A DNA stretch of 58,314 nt from Caldilineaceae bacterium (lineage in GTDB: Bacteria > Chloroflexota > Anaerolineae > Caldilineales > Caldilineaceae), in contig WTGY01000133.1 in the NCBI GenBank assembly GCA_011523365.1, forward strand, positions 16,974-75,287, given 5' to 3'. A program made the translations under genes and the position numbers. Shown here in pieces: positions 15,948 to 24,427 of this stretch. Positions within the stretch are counted from its first letter, which is position 1. Every line of letters starts with the position of its first letter. The notes below the pieces were generated by a model, which was not told where the DNA came from, ran no database searches, and was given only the letters and a program-made list of their open reading frames with translations.

Positions 15948-16428
15948 GGGGTGCATCCCAGATTTGGGGTGGGAACAGTCTGGCGGGGAATTGGCGCCTG
16001 CGGTGGCTGGAATTGTTTAACGTCTTTGGGCGAGACGCAGTGCCGGCGCCTGACCTGGCCGTACGGTGGCGTCTGTCAGTTGGGCGTGCGAGGGCAGGCA
16101 CAAGGCCGGCACCTATGGGTAATACATAGAGCTGGCGGGACGTGGTTCGACGGAGCTCTTTCGGCTGGGCACCTGTTACGAATCGAGACACCCGGTCGAC
16201 GAGGCATGTTGTAGGAGAGGGGGCGTTGCGGGGGCGGAGCCCCCGCACAAGGGAGGGCCGAATAGGCCCGACCGCCCAGAAGAGCAGTTTTCAGTAGTCA
16301 GTTCTTAGTCTTTAGTGGTTAGGGGGCAGTTTCTGCGCTTCCCCTGGCTCAAAGTTGATCGCGAGATTGTTGGGGCTCCGCAGCAAATTGAGGCGTGGGG
16401 AAGTTCGTCCCCATTTTTGGATGCACCC
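15948..16428. repeat. Complete ~481-bp inverted-repeat-bounded (MITE-like) element
   Basis: The left end GGTGCATCCCAGATTTGGGG (from 15950) is the imperfect inverse of the right end GTTCGTCCCCATTTTTGGAT followed by GCACCC (16403-16428). Inside are a GGGCAGGCACAAGGCC block, a GACACCCGGTCGACGAGGCATGTTGT block, the core hairpin GCGGGGGC/GCCCCCGC, AGGGAGGGCCGAATAGGCCC, and GTCAGT-type short repeats. No transposase is encoded, so any movement would depend on enzymes elsewhere. The left ~300 bp recurs at 58012-58314 and the right part at 6.35 and 35.4 kb. Open frames crossing it on both strands are artefacts of the repeat. Confidence 0.82.
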
Positions 16429-16520
16429 ACAGTGGTGTTGCCAAGGGTTGCCCCACAGCTGGACGGGAAGGCGCCAGTTTTCTTACGAGAGCCGGCGCCT
16501 TCCGGAAAACTGTCCAAGTC

Positions 16521-18347
16521 TCAGGCCGCGACCATCTTCCCTGCATGCAGGAGCGGCTGCGCGGCGCCGATGCGCTCGTCGCGGAACTGCTTTGTATAGA
16601 GGTCGTAGTAATGGCCCCGCTGGCGAATCAGCTGGGCGTGGGTGCCCTGTTCGGCGATGCGGCCGTCCTCGATCACCAGGATCCGGTCCGCCTTGCGGAT
16701 GGTCGAGAGGCGGTGGGCGATGACGAAGCTGGTGCGGTCGGCCAGGATGGCGTCCATGGCATCCTGGACCAGTGCCTCGGTCAAGGTGTCGACCGAACTG
16801 GTGGCCTCGTCCATGACGAAGATATCGGGGTCGGCGAGGATTGCACGCGCCAGGCTCAACAGCTGCGTCTGGCCGACCGAAAGGAGGACGCCTCCTTCAC
16901 CGACCTGGCTGTCATAACCTTCTTCCAACTCCTCGATGAAGGTATGCGCGCCGGCGACCTTGGCAGCGTTCACGACCTCATCGTCGGTTGCGTCAAGCCG
17001 GCCGTAGCGAAGATTGTCCCAGATCGTTCCGGAGAAGAGGTACGGGGTCTGCAAGACGACACCGACGCGACTGTGAATGCCATGCAGGGTCAGTTCGGTA
17101 TAGTCTTTACCGTTGAGCAGAATACGGCCTTTTGTCGGCTCGTAGAAGCGGCAGACCAGGTTGACGATGGTGGATTTACCGGCGCCCGTCGGCCCGACCA
17201 GCGCGATCGTCTCCCCCTGCTTCACATGCAGGCTGAAGTCACGCAGGACCGGATTCTCCTCCTCGTATTGGAAGTCCACGTTGTCAAAGACGATGTCGCC
17301 CCTCAAGCTATCGGGATCTTGTGCGCCGCTGCGGTCCTGGACCTCGGGCACGGCGTCGACGAGGCTGAAGATGCGTTCTCCGGAGGCGATGGCCTGCTGC
17401 ATTTCGGCATAGATGCGCGCCATCTCCTGGATTGGAAACAGCATGTGGGTGATATAGAAGATGAAGGCCTGAATGCCGCCGATAGTCATGCCCCCCAGTT
17501 GGAACTGCTGGCCGCTGTAGAGGATAACTCCGGAAATTGCGACTGCGCTTATCAGTTGCACCACGGGCAGGAAAAGAGCCGACAGCCACGCGGCCCGAAA
17601 TCCGGCGCGGTACATGGTCCGGGTGAGATCGGTGAAGTCTTCGAGGTTGCCCTCTTCGCGGCGAAGAGATTTGACCACGCGCACACCGGTTATGTTCTCA
17701 TTGTAGGCCCCGGTGATCTGGGAATTCGTCTTGCGCACGTCGCGGTATTCCACCAGAATCTTCTTCTTGAAGCGGAATGCCACCACTATCAGCACTGGAA
17801 TGACGGCGGCAACGATCAGCATCATCTGTACGTTGATTATGGCCATGAAGACCAGAGAGACGGCGATAGCCACGCCGCCCCAGAGCAGATCCATGAAGCC
17901 CCAGGAAACCAGATCCCCAACCCGGCTGGCGTCGGCGGTAAGTCTACTCATCAGCCACCCGACAGGTGTGCGGTCGTAGTAAGAGAGCGACAGGTCCTGC
18001 AACCGGGCGAACATGGTTTTGCGCAGATCGTACTGAACGCGCTCACCCAGCCGTCCCGCCGAATAGATGAAGCCCATTACACCCAGGGCCACGAGCAGGA
18101 GTCCCAGACCGTATTGGAGGACCAGCCGCCAAATCTGCTCCGCATCGCCAGCCACAATGCCTTCGTCGACAATCCGCTTTGTGAGAAGGGTCAAGTACCC
18201 GTCGAGCACAGAGGTTACCACCACTGACAGCAGATAGCCGAGCATCAGCGGCCAGTGCACCAAGCCCAGACGAAAGATGCGCAATACCGTTTCGCCGTTA
18301 AATTCCGTTTCAAATTCTTCTTCTTCAAAGTGTTCGTGTTCTGACAT
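16521..18347 (-). CDS. ABC exporter half-transporter, consensus Walker B / degenerate signature
   Basis: The 608-residue type-IV ABC exporter subunit has an N-terminal six-helix membrane domain (about 30-325) and a C-terminal nucleotide-binding domain with Walker A GPTGAGKST and Walker B IFVMDEATSSVD including catalytic E514. The signature is LSVGQ (489-493) rather than LSGGQ. It follows the 713-residue partner by 3 bp, and the pair should form a heterodimer of the BmrCD/TM287-288/LmrCD type that exports drugs, lipids or peptides. Its altered signature lines the same ATP site as the altered Walker B of the partner. Confidence 0.9.
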   Translation of the reverse strand: MSEHEHFEEEEFETEFNGETVLRIFRLGLVHWPLMLGYLLSVVVTSVLDGYLTLLTKRIVDEGIVAGDAEQIWRLVLQYGLGLLLVALGVMGFIYSAGRLGERVQYDLRKTMFARLQDLSLSYYDRTPVGWLMSRLTADASRVGDLVSWGFMDLLWGGVAIAVSLVFMAIINVQMMLIVAAVIPVLIVVAFRFKKKILVEYRDVRKTNSQITGAYNENITGVRVVKSLRREEGNLEDFTDLTRTMYRAGFRAAWLSALFLPVVQLISAVAISGVILYSGQQFQLGGMTIGGIQAFIFYITHMLFPIQEMARIYAEMQQAIASGERIFSLVDAVPEVQDRSGAQDPDSLRGDIVFDNVDFQYEEENPVLRDFSLHVKQGETIALVGPTGAGKSTIVNLVCRFYEPTKGRILLNGKDYTELTLHGIHSRVGVVLQTPYLFSGTIWDNLRYGRLDATDDEVVNAAKVAGAHTFIEELEEGYDSQVGEGGVLLSVGQTQLLSLARAILADPDIFVMDEATSSVDTLTEALVQDAMDAILADRTSFVIAHRLSTIRKADRILVIEDGRIAEQGTHAQLIRQRGHYYDLYTKQFRDERIGAAQPLLHAGKMVAA

Positions 18348-18350
18348 TGT

Positions 18351-20492
18351 TCAACCTTTTGTAACAGAAAGGGGGATTCCAGGAGCAGAGGGCGAGCCGT
18401 TCCCGAGCGTGAGAGGCTGTGCCTCCTCAAGCTCGTCGAGCTTTTCCTCTGCCGCTTCGACAACAGCCGCGATTTCCCGTTCCAGGTCAGCTTCGATCTG
18501 GACCTGCAGTTCGAAGATCTGGCGGTAGACTCCCGGTTGGGCGACCAGTTCGTCATGGCTGCCCCGCTGTATAATCCGGCCTGCTTCCATCACCAGAATC
18601 TGGTCGGCCGTCATGACGCTCTGTACGCGGTGCGCAATGATGAAAGTGGTTCGCCCTTGCATAAGCCGCTGCAGCGCGGCGCGGATGGCGGCGTCAGTTT
18701 CGGTATCGACACTGGATGTGGCGTCGTCCATGAGCAGGATTGCCGGGTCCTTCAGCAAGGTGCGGGCAATCGTCACGCGCTGCTTCTGCCCGCCGGAAAG
18801 GGTCACGCCCCGTTCGCCAACAAGCGTGTCGTACCCTTTTGGAAAGGTCTGAATCACGTCATGAATGGCCGCGGCCCTGGCCGCGGCCTCCAACTCTTCA
18901 TCCGAGACATTTCGTCCCAGACCGTAGGAGATATTGTTGCGGATCGTGGTTGAGAACAGGAAGGGCTCCTGCTGTACGATGCCGATCTGCCCGCGCAGGA
19001 AGCCGCGCGAATAGCTCCGCAGTTCTTCGCCATCCAGGGTGATGCTGCCGCCGCTGTATTCGTAGAAGCGGGGCAGCAGGTTAACCAGAGACGACTTGCC
19101 CGATCCGGTGGCGCCGAGCAGGCCGACAACCTGGCCGGGCTCGACGTCGAAGCTGATATCGCGCAGGACATAGCCGCGTTCTGCAAAGGCTCTGCGCCGA
19201 GCTTCTACTGGGTCCAGCTTTGCCTCAGTGGTTTTCTTTGCTTCGCCTTCTTCTTCGGTAGCCGGCGACTCATAGGCGAACTGCACATTTCGGAACTGCA
19301 AAGCGCCGCGAAGTCGACTGCTTGTTGCAGCGCTGCCCTCATCCAACACTTCTCTTTCCTGGCGGATGATTTCCTGCACGCGGTTCAACGAGACCAGCCC
19401 GGTCGAGACATGGGCGACCAGCCGGCCAATGCCCTGCACCGGCCAGATCGTAGCAATGAGCAGGCCGGTGAAGGCAACATAAGTGCCCACAGTGATTTCG
19501 CCATTCAGGGCCAACCTGGAGGCCATAAACATACCGAACAATAACTGGGCCCCCGTCAAGGTTTCTACGACCGGCCAGAAAAAGGTGTGGAGTTTGGCAA
19601 TCATTACGCCGCGTCGGTACTTCTCCCAGTTTTCCTCTTCAAAGCGGTCGATCTCGTAGGACTGACGGGCGAATGCTTTCACAACGCGCACACCGGTCAA
19701 CCTTTCCTGCAGCCGGTTGGAGACGGCGGCGTCCTGGCTCTGGTAGGACTCGAAAACGGTCGTCATCCGCTTGAAGAAGAAGAATGAGGCTACGGAGACG
19801 ACAGGCAGCAGCGGGATCGACAGCAGTGCCAACCAGCCGTGCAGCATAGTCAGCGCTATAAGATTTACCAGGAACAACAGTCCGGTGCGACCGATTCCTA
19901 TCAGTTGATCCTGGAACAGACGGCGCAACGTGTCCACATCGGATGTGGCGCGCTGGATCAGTTCACCTGTCTGCATTGTATCGTGGTAGGTGAAGGTCAA
20001 CCTCTGGATGTGGTCGTATAGATAGTTACGCAGCCGGCGAGCCACTCCTTCGGCGGTTTCTGCCGCCAGACGGCCCATGCCAAATGAGAAAAACCCTTGC
20101 AGCAGCGCCAGGGCGAGGATGCCGGCCGCCACCCACGGTATCTGCGTCTGGCGGTCAGCCCCCGTCAACACATCGTCAACGAAGTAGCGCAGCAGGTAGA
20201 AGACTGCGGAGCGGCTGAGCGCGGCAAAGCCTGCGGCGACGACGGCAAAGACGTAGATGGTGCGAAAGCCGGTCGCCATGCGCCACAGACCGACGAATCG
20301 ATTGGGTGTCAGCGTATCTTTCAGATCGTATGCGAGCCGTACTCCATTGTTTTCCATCTCCTCAGCATTGTTTTTGTCAGGCTTAAGGCCCAGTGCCGAC
20401 CAGACTCTGTGCAGAGGCCCTTTCAAGGCTGCCACCTCCCGGAGCTGCCTGGGTGGACTACTTTTTCCGGTTCCACTTACGTTGTGGTCCAT
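18351..20492 (-). CDS. ABC exporter half-transporter, degenerate Walker B
   Basis: The 713-residue subunit has a ~55-residue N-terminal extension, a six-helix membrane domain (about 75-370), and a nucleotide-binding domain with Walker A GATGSGKSS, signature LSGGQKQR, Walker B ILLMDDATSSVD and H-loop H621. D590 replaces the catalytic glutamate, as in the degenerate half of heterodimeric exporters. A ~45-residue insert rich in Glu/Lys precedes the ATPase domain, and a Glu-rich coiled-coil-like tail follows it. The ATG has CAGGAG about 11 bp upstream. Expression is preceded by a leader of about 425 nt with tandem terminators. Confidence 0.9.
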   Translation of the reverse strand: MDHNVSGTGKSSPPRQLREVAALKGPLHRVWSALGLKPDKNNAEEMENNGVRLAYDLKDTLTPNRFVGLWRMATGFRTIYVFAVVAAGFAALSRSAVFYLLRYFVDDVLTGADRQTQIPWVAAGILALALLQGFFSFGMGRLAAETAEGVARRLRNYLYDHIQRLTFTYHDTMQTGELIQRATSDVDTLRRLFQDQLIGIGRTGLLFLVNLIALTMLHGWLALLSIPLLPVVSVASFFFFKRMTTVFESYQSQDAAVSNRLQERLTGVRVVKAFARQSYEIDRFEEENWEKYRRGVMIAKLHTFFWPVVETLTGAQLLFGMFMASRLALNGEITVGTYVAFTGLLIATIWPVQGIGRLVAHVSTGLVSLNRVQEIIRQEREVLDEGSAATSSRLRGALQFRNVQFAYESPATEEEGEAKKTTEAKLDPVEARRRAFAERGYVLRDISFDVEPGQVVGLLGATGSGKSSLVNLLPRFYEYSGGSITLDGEELRSYSRGFLRGQIGIVQQEPFLFSTTIRNNISYGLGRNVSDEELEAAARAAAIHDVIQTFPKGYDTLVGERGVTLSGGQKQRVTIARTLLKDPAILLMDDATSSVDTETDAAIRAALQRLMQGRTTFIIAHRVQSVMTADQILVMEAGRIIQRGSHDELVAQPGVYRQIFELQVQIEADLEREIAAVVEAAEEKLDELEEAQPLTLGNGSPSAPGIPLSVTKG

Positions 20493-20634
20493 GTGGATAA
20501 ACTCCTGCTTGTCTTCACGTCGTGCGCCAGTGATAGGCGCGCCGGGGGTTGTGGGTTCGGTAACGGCAGCCCCAGTCCGTCGGGGGACCGCAAACCGAAA
20601 CTGCGCGTTACCTTTTTGGGCAGTTGCCCACCCA

Positions 20635-20667
20635 AAACAAAAGAGCCACAGGCCAAGCCCATGACTC
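20635..20667 (-). terminator. Second leader terminator of the ABC exporter operon
   Basis: On the minus strand GAGTCATGGGC (20667-20657) pairs over 11 positions, including wobbles, with GCCTGTGGCTC (20653-20643) around a 3-nt loop. TTTTGTTTT follows (20642-20634). It lies about 140 nt upstream of the exporter start codon and acts in the same direction, so it must be bypassed for expression. Confidence 0.7.
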
Positions 20668-20687
20668 TGATATGGAATGCACCAATC

Positions 20688-20716
20688 AAAAAAGCCACGG
20701 GCGCAAGCACCGTGAC
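20688..20716 (-). terminator. First leader terminator of the ABC exporter operon
   Basis: On the minus strand GTCACGG (20716-20710) pairs with CCGTGGC (20700-20694) around a 9-nt loop, followed by six T residues (20693-20688). It is 20 nt before the second terminator. Tandem terminators inside a leader indicate regulated attenuation. Confidence 0.72.
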
Positions 20717-20775
20717 CATTTTGCCGATTTGGGAGGGGGTCGGAATTCAGGCCGAACCACCATCCACAGTAAGGT

Positions 20776-20847
20776 TCACCGGTGCGTTGCTCCTTGGACG
20801 AAGCTCGCAGTGCAAAAGACTGCGATTCTATTTCTGATACGATCCAT
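20776..20847 (-). CDS. Possible 23-residue leader peptide of the ABC exporter operon
   Basis: An ATG at 20847 has AAGGGGG about 10 nt upstream and opens a 24-codon frame, from MDRIRNRI to QGATHR and stop. The coding part contains a TCGCAGT/ACTGCGA hairpin. ACCGGTG before the start codon can pair with CACCGGT overlapping the stop, so ribosome position could alter the fold. The arrangement recalls the BmrB leader peptide, which controls bmrCD by ribosome-mediated attenuation in Bacillus subtilis. No homology to BmrB is claimed. Confidence 0.4.
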   Translation of the reverse strand: MDRIRNRIAVFCTASFVQGATHR

Positions 20848-20857
20848 GGTCACCGGT

Positions 20858-20908
20858 CCCCCTTACCAACAGTCGGTGGGAAACTCGGACTCCCACCCGC
20901 TTCTTGCC
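20858..20908 (-). promoter_or_regulatory. Structured exporter leader resembling a cobalamin-aptamer core
   Basis: Read on the minus strand, this segment has GGCAAGAAGC, GGGTGGGAGTCCGAG, CCCACCGACTGT and TAAGGGGG in that order. The undoubted cobalamin riboswitch at 35.2 kb has GGCGAAGCCGG, GAGTCCGG, CCCGCAACTGT and AAGGGAG in the same order. The 5' GGTGCC element is missing because transcription appears to start only ~10 nt upstream, and the 3' box is poor (CCAAGGAG for GCCAGG). Alternatively GGTGGGA/TCCCACC is a plain hairpin before the leader peptide's ribosome-binding site. Confidence 0.35.
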
Positions 20909-20922
20909 AGTCAGCTTGACAC

Positions 20923-20951
20923 ACTATAGCAGTACGGTTGAAGGCAGTCAA
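20923..20951 (-). promoter_or_regulatory. Promoter of the ABC exporter operon
   Basis: On the minus strand TTGACT (20951-20946) and TATAGT (20928-20923) are separated by exactly 17 bp. Predicted start is near 20916, giving a leader of about 424 nt. The remaining intergenic DNA up to 21276 shows no other clear element. Confidence 0.8.
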
Positions 20952-21276
20952 ATCCTGGACGGTGCGAAGATCTGCGATGAGCGGACGCATACTGCGAGAA
21001 TTTGTTTGAGGTATTGAACAGGATTATGATTGCTGTGCATTAGAAGTGGGGCCCGGCGTGTTCCTCCCAGGGGTCGCTGGGGAGCGTGGCTTCGGCGAGT
21101 TTCCGATGGGGAAGCCTATTTTATCCCAGGATACGTTGCCAAGAACCAGTGAGACGGTTTCCCTCCTGTGATTCCTGGGCCCCGAAGTGTATAGAATTGC
21201 GTGTACCCGCAGTGAACCTGGTGGGTCCGACCAGATTGACAGGGTGCCCGAACTAGGTGTCTGAAAGGATTTTACA

Positions 21277-23394
21277 TTGAGAAAGGGACTGAAGGCTACT
21301 TCTGTTCTGCTGGTTTTTATCGCATCTGCGACCATTTCGCTGCATCCGTTGTATCCACGATCTATCGAAGCAGCCCCTAGTCTTGTCTTAAAGAACGAAG
21401 TTTATGTACCGGACCCTCCGACCAAGAGAACACACCTGTACGAGCTCCAACTCCTGATCGTCAGGTTGGAGGAGTTCGGGGATGGCGGAGGCGCCATTGA
21501 ACCCCTGGGCGACAAGGTATTGGTGGTGACCCCGCGAGGGCGGATCGCAGTGATCGGGGCTGACGGCGAAATCAGCTACCTTCCGCAAGAGGTCCCGATG
21601 TTCGCGTCGCCACCGGACAGACCCATCACCTGGGTTGGATTTCGCGTCGCAGATATTTTGCTGAAAGAGACGGCGCCTGAGGCGTTTACGCTGTTTGTTT
21701 CCCATCATTATCTTGCCGGAGATTGTGTGGAGTTCCGGGTCTCGTCAACGGAACTGAATGCGGAGGACGGGGAGATCGTGGTCTCCGGGGATTGGAAGAC
21801 AGAATTTACTGCGAATCCTTGCGTCGACCAGGAACTCTTCGAGAGCTGGGAAGGGGAAATACCGAAAACGGGCGGAGGCATCCAGGCCGGCGGGAAGATG
21901 TTAATGGACGGGCCGGAGCATCTTCTGGTTGCTGTAGGTGACCACGCGTGGTATGAATGGCATGAATATCAGGAGGAGGGAGATCCAGCGACACCTCCGG
22001 TGGTTGACCCAGACTCTCATCTGGGCAAGCTGGTCCGCATTGAATTGGCAACCCGCGAAGTAAGAATCGTCGCCACCGGCTTTCGCAACCCGCAAGGCCT
22101 CGCACGCGACAATGAAGGCAACTTGTGGTTGACTGAACATGGGCCGCAGGGCGGCGACGAGTTGAACCTGGTGAAGCCTGGTCTTGACTATGGCTGGCCG
22201 TACGCAACCTATGGGATACTCTACGGGAACAGGGCCTGGCCATACAACGAGAATCAAGGCCAGCACGAAGGCTTTGAAGAGCCCATATTCTCCTGGATTC
22301 CATCGATCGCCATTTCCAACCTGATTGTCAGCGACAGTCCGCAGTTGCCTTTGTGGCGAGGCGATCTGCTGGCTGGATCTCTAGCAAGCGGTTCCCTCTT
22401 TCGAATCCGCCTGCGGCAGGACAGAGTCACGAGTTTCGAACGGATTGTGTTGGGCGAGCGGATTCGCGATATAACGCAACTGGATGATGGCAGAATCGTG
22501 CTGTTGACGGATTCTGCCAAGATCATATACCTGCGGCGCGCCCCGATTTACTGCCACATGGACAACGATTCCAAGTCGATCTTCACCTACGATGCAGATG
22601 AAGTCTGCGTTGACGTTTTGAGCGCCGTGGGGGAAACCGAGGATCCGAAGATACGGGCTCTCAGTGAGCTGGATATCGGGACTCCGAGAATGCGCTCCTA
22701 TTTCCAGGTTTACATTCACGAGAACTTGCTGGTGTATCTCAGGATCCCTTGCAGCGCGCATGAGTTTCGGAACAGGTTTTTCCTGCATATCACTCCGGTC
22801 GATGCTGAAGACGTCTCTGAAGAGCTAAGAGATTTCGGGTTCAACGTATACGATTTCTATTCGTACGACGAAGGAATTGGCAGAGCCATGTTTGAGGGGG
22901 GCTGTTTTGTGGTCCGAGACCTTCCCGAGTATGCGTACAAGCACATCTACACAGGCCAGGTGATTCGCGAGGAAAGCCCGGATGGTGAAGTCTTCTGGAA
23001 AGGCCCGGTCTGGGAGGGCAGCTATACGTTCGGCCCTGAAAGTGTGGGTGCCGCGCCTGATGAAGTAAGCGTTTCCCCCGCGCTGCCGCAAGAAGAGGCC
23101 AGCGATTCAGGCGCCGCGCTCTTTACCACATACTGCGCCGGCTGTCACAGTTTGACAGACGAACACAGCGTCGGGCCCCACCTGGAAGGTGTGATCGGCA
23201 GGCGGGCGGGAGAAGCCGAAGGTTTTAACGCTTCGGCTGCCCTTGCTACGCTGGACCTCGTCTGGACGCAGGAAAGCCTGGCCGACTACGTCGAGGATCC
23301 TACTCGATTCGCACCGGGAACTTCGATGGCCAAAACGGGAGTCACTGCAGAGGAAGCGCGAAAGATTGCCGAATTCCTGGCATGGGACCGGTAA
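21277..23394 (+). CDS. PQQ-dependent sugar dehydrogenase fused to cytochrome c
   Basis: The 705-residue exported protein has a signal peptide (basic start, hydrophobic about 8-25). A beta-propeller of the soluble glucose/aldose dehydrogenase family follows, marked by the PQQ-site segment LWLTEHGPQGGDELN and YGWPYATYG. A ~190-residue middle region is rich in Asp/Tyr and has no recognised motif. The C-terminal class I cytochrome c domain has heme site CAGCH, a GPHLEGVIGR loop and the methionine ligand in GTSMAKTG. It would oxidise a sugar or alcohol outside the membrane and pass electrons internally to heme. Start TTG 21277 follows AAAGGA by 8 bp. Some canonical catalytic residues could not be aligned by eye, so the substrate is open. 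Confidence 0.82.
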   Translation: MRKGLKATSVLLVFIASATISLHPLYPRSIEAAPSLVLKNEVYVPDPPTKRTHLYELQLLIVRLEEFGDGGGAIEPLGDKVLVVTPRGRIAVIGADGEISYLPQEVPMFASPPDRPITWVGFRVADILLKETAPEAFTLFVSHHYLAGDCVEFRVSSTELNAEDGEIVVSGDWKTEFTANPCVDQELFESWEGEIPKTGGGIQAGGKMLMDGPEHLLVAVGDHAWYEWHEYQEEGDPATPPVVDPDSHLGKLVRIELATREVRIVATGFRNPQGLARDNEGNLWLTEHGPQGGDELNLVKPGLDYGWPYATYGILYGNRAWPYNENQGQHEGFEEPIFSWIPSIAISNLIVSDSPQLPLWRGDLLAGSLASGSLFRIRLRQDRVTSFERIVLGERIRDITQLDDGRIVLLTDSAKIIYLRRAPIYCHMDNDSKSIFTYDADEVCVDVLSAVGETEDPKIRALSELDIGTPRMRSYFQVYIHENLLVYLRIPCSAHEFRNRFFLHITPVDAEDVSEELRDFGFNVYDFYSYDEGIGRAMFEGGCFVVRDLPEYAYKHIYTGQVIREESPDGEVFWKGPVWEGSYTFGPESVGAAPDEVSVSPALPQEEASDSGAALFTTYCAGCHSLTDEHSVGPHLEGVIGRRAGEAEGFNASAALATLDLVWTQESLADYVEDPTRFAPGTSMAKTGVTAEEARKIAEFLAWDR

Positions 23395-23447
23395 CTTGGA
23401 GCACAGTTCTCAACTGCGAGATATTCTTACACTCAGGAGGGACCAGA

Positions 23448-24227
23448 ATGAGCGATTTTAGTGGCAAGACCGTAATTGTGACAGGCGGCGCGAAGGGTAT
23501 TGGCGAAGGTGTTACGAGGGCATTTGCCCAAGCCGGGGCCAGTGTATTCTGCGCGGACGTCGACACGGAGGCCGGCGCCAAAATCGAGGCCGAAAGCAGT
23601 TCGGTAGCCGGAATGATTACCTTTGTCAATGCCGATGTTTCCGGGGCGGCAACTTGTGAGGCGCTGGTGGGCCAGGCAGCCGCGACCGGCAGCCTTGATG
23701 TTCTCGTCAATAACGTCGGCATTCAACCGGTGGACAGCTACCTGCCCGCGCATGAGTTTCCGGAGGAGACCTGGGACCGCATTCTGGACGTCAACCTGAA
23801 GAGCGGGTTCCTGATGTCAAAGTACGCGGTGCCGGTCATGTTGAAACAGGGTGGAGGTGTGATCGTCAACATTGCGAGTGTGCAGGGCCGCCAGTCGATG
23901 AAAGGCGTGCCGGCCTACGCGGCCAGCAAGGGCGGCATGATCTCGCTCACGCAGCAACTGGCTCTGGAATACGCGGAGCAGAATATCCGCGTCTTGGCTG
24001 TCAATCCCGGCACAATCGAGACCAGCCTGGCGATGGAAAGTGTAAACCACGACCTGGAGGCCCTGCGAACAGCCGCGGAAAGAACGCATCCTATGGGGCG
24101 CATCGGCAAACCGGAGGATATTGCTTCGGTTGTTCTCTTTCTCAGCAGCGACGCCGCCTCCTTTATGACCGGCGAATACGTAAATGTAGATGGAGGCATG
24201 ATGGCGCAGGGGTCTTGGGCAGAGTAA
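23448..24227 (+). CDS. SDR-family oxidoreductase
   Basis: A 259-residue classical short-chain dehydrogenase with cofactor motif TGGAKGIG (12-19), LVNNVGIQ, and catalytic Y157-A-A-S-K161 with an upstream serine in NIASVQG. The C-terminal GRIGKPEDIASVVLFLSSDAASFMTGEYVNVDGG is typical of glucose-1-dehydrogenase/3-oxoacyl-ACP-reductase-like members. ATG 23448 is preceded by AGGAGGGA. It follows the PQQ dehydrogenase by about 50 bp and is followed by an intrinsic terminator, so the two may share a transcript. Likely substrate is a sugar or hydroxy acid; NAD(P) preference is not evident. Confidence 0.9.
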   Translation: MSDFSGKTVIVTGGAKGIGEGVTRAFAQAGASVFCADVDTEAGAKIEAESSSVAGMITFVNADVSGAATCEALVGQAAATGSLDVLVNNVGIQPVDSYLPAHEFPEETWDRILDVNLKSGFLMSKYAVPVMLKQGGGVIVNIASVQGRQSMKGVPAYAASKGGMISLTQQLALEYAEQNIRVLAVNPGTIETSLAMESVNHDLEALRTAAERTHPMGRIGKPEDIASVVLFLSSDAASFMTGEYVNVDGGMMAQGSWAE

Positions 24228-24332
24228 CGGCTGCATGTTTGAAGGCTGGTGGCGGCCTGTATTTCCATATACGAACCGGAGCCGAAAGCAAGTCGCCTGT
24301 AGAGCAAAGATAGTGCACGACGACCGGGTCAC

Positions 24333-24385
24333 ACCGGGCCATTGTCCTGCTGTACTCAGGAGGCCGATGGGGTGGCCCGGTTTTT
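24333..24385 (+). terminator. Intrinsic terminator after the SDR gene
   Basis: ACCGGGCCA (24333-24341) pairs with TGGCCCGGT (24373-24381), followed by a run of five T including the last paired base (24381-24385). The ~31-nt loop has its own CCTG/CAGG hairpin. The rest of the ~370-bp gap shows only the promoter-like element below. Confidence 0.8.
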
Positions 24386-24427
24386 CGTGCGACTCGCGAA
24401 TTAGCTTGCGCGCGCCCCCTCAAAGAT

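Noticed and set aside
15865..16248. Minus-strand 127-residue frame upstream of the TPP promoter
   Set aside because: Read-through of the repeat element; related peptides appear from the copies at 6.3 and 58 kb.
20477..20719. 80-residue minus-strand frame spanning both leader terminators
   Set aside because: Begins inside a terminator stem without a ribosome-binding site and runs past the exporter start; more likely a by-product of leader structure, though overlap of translation with the terminators is worth remembering.
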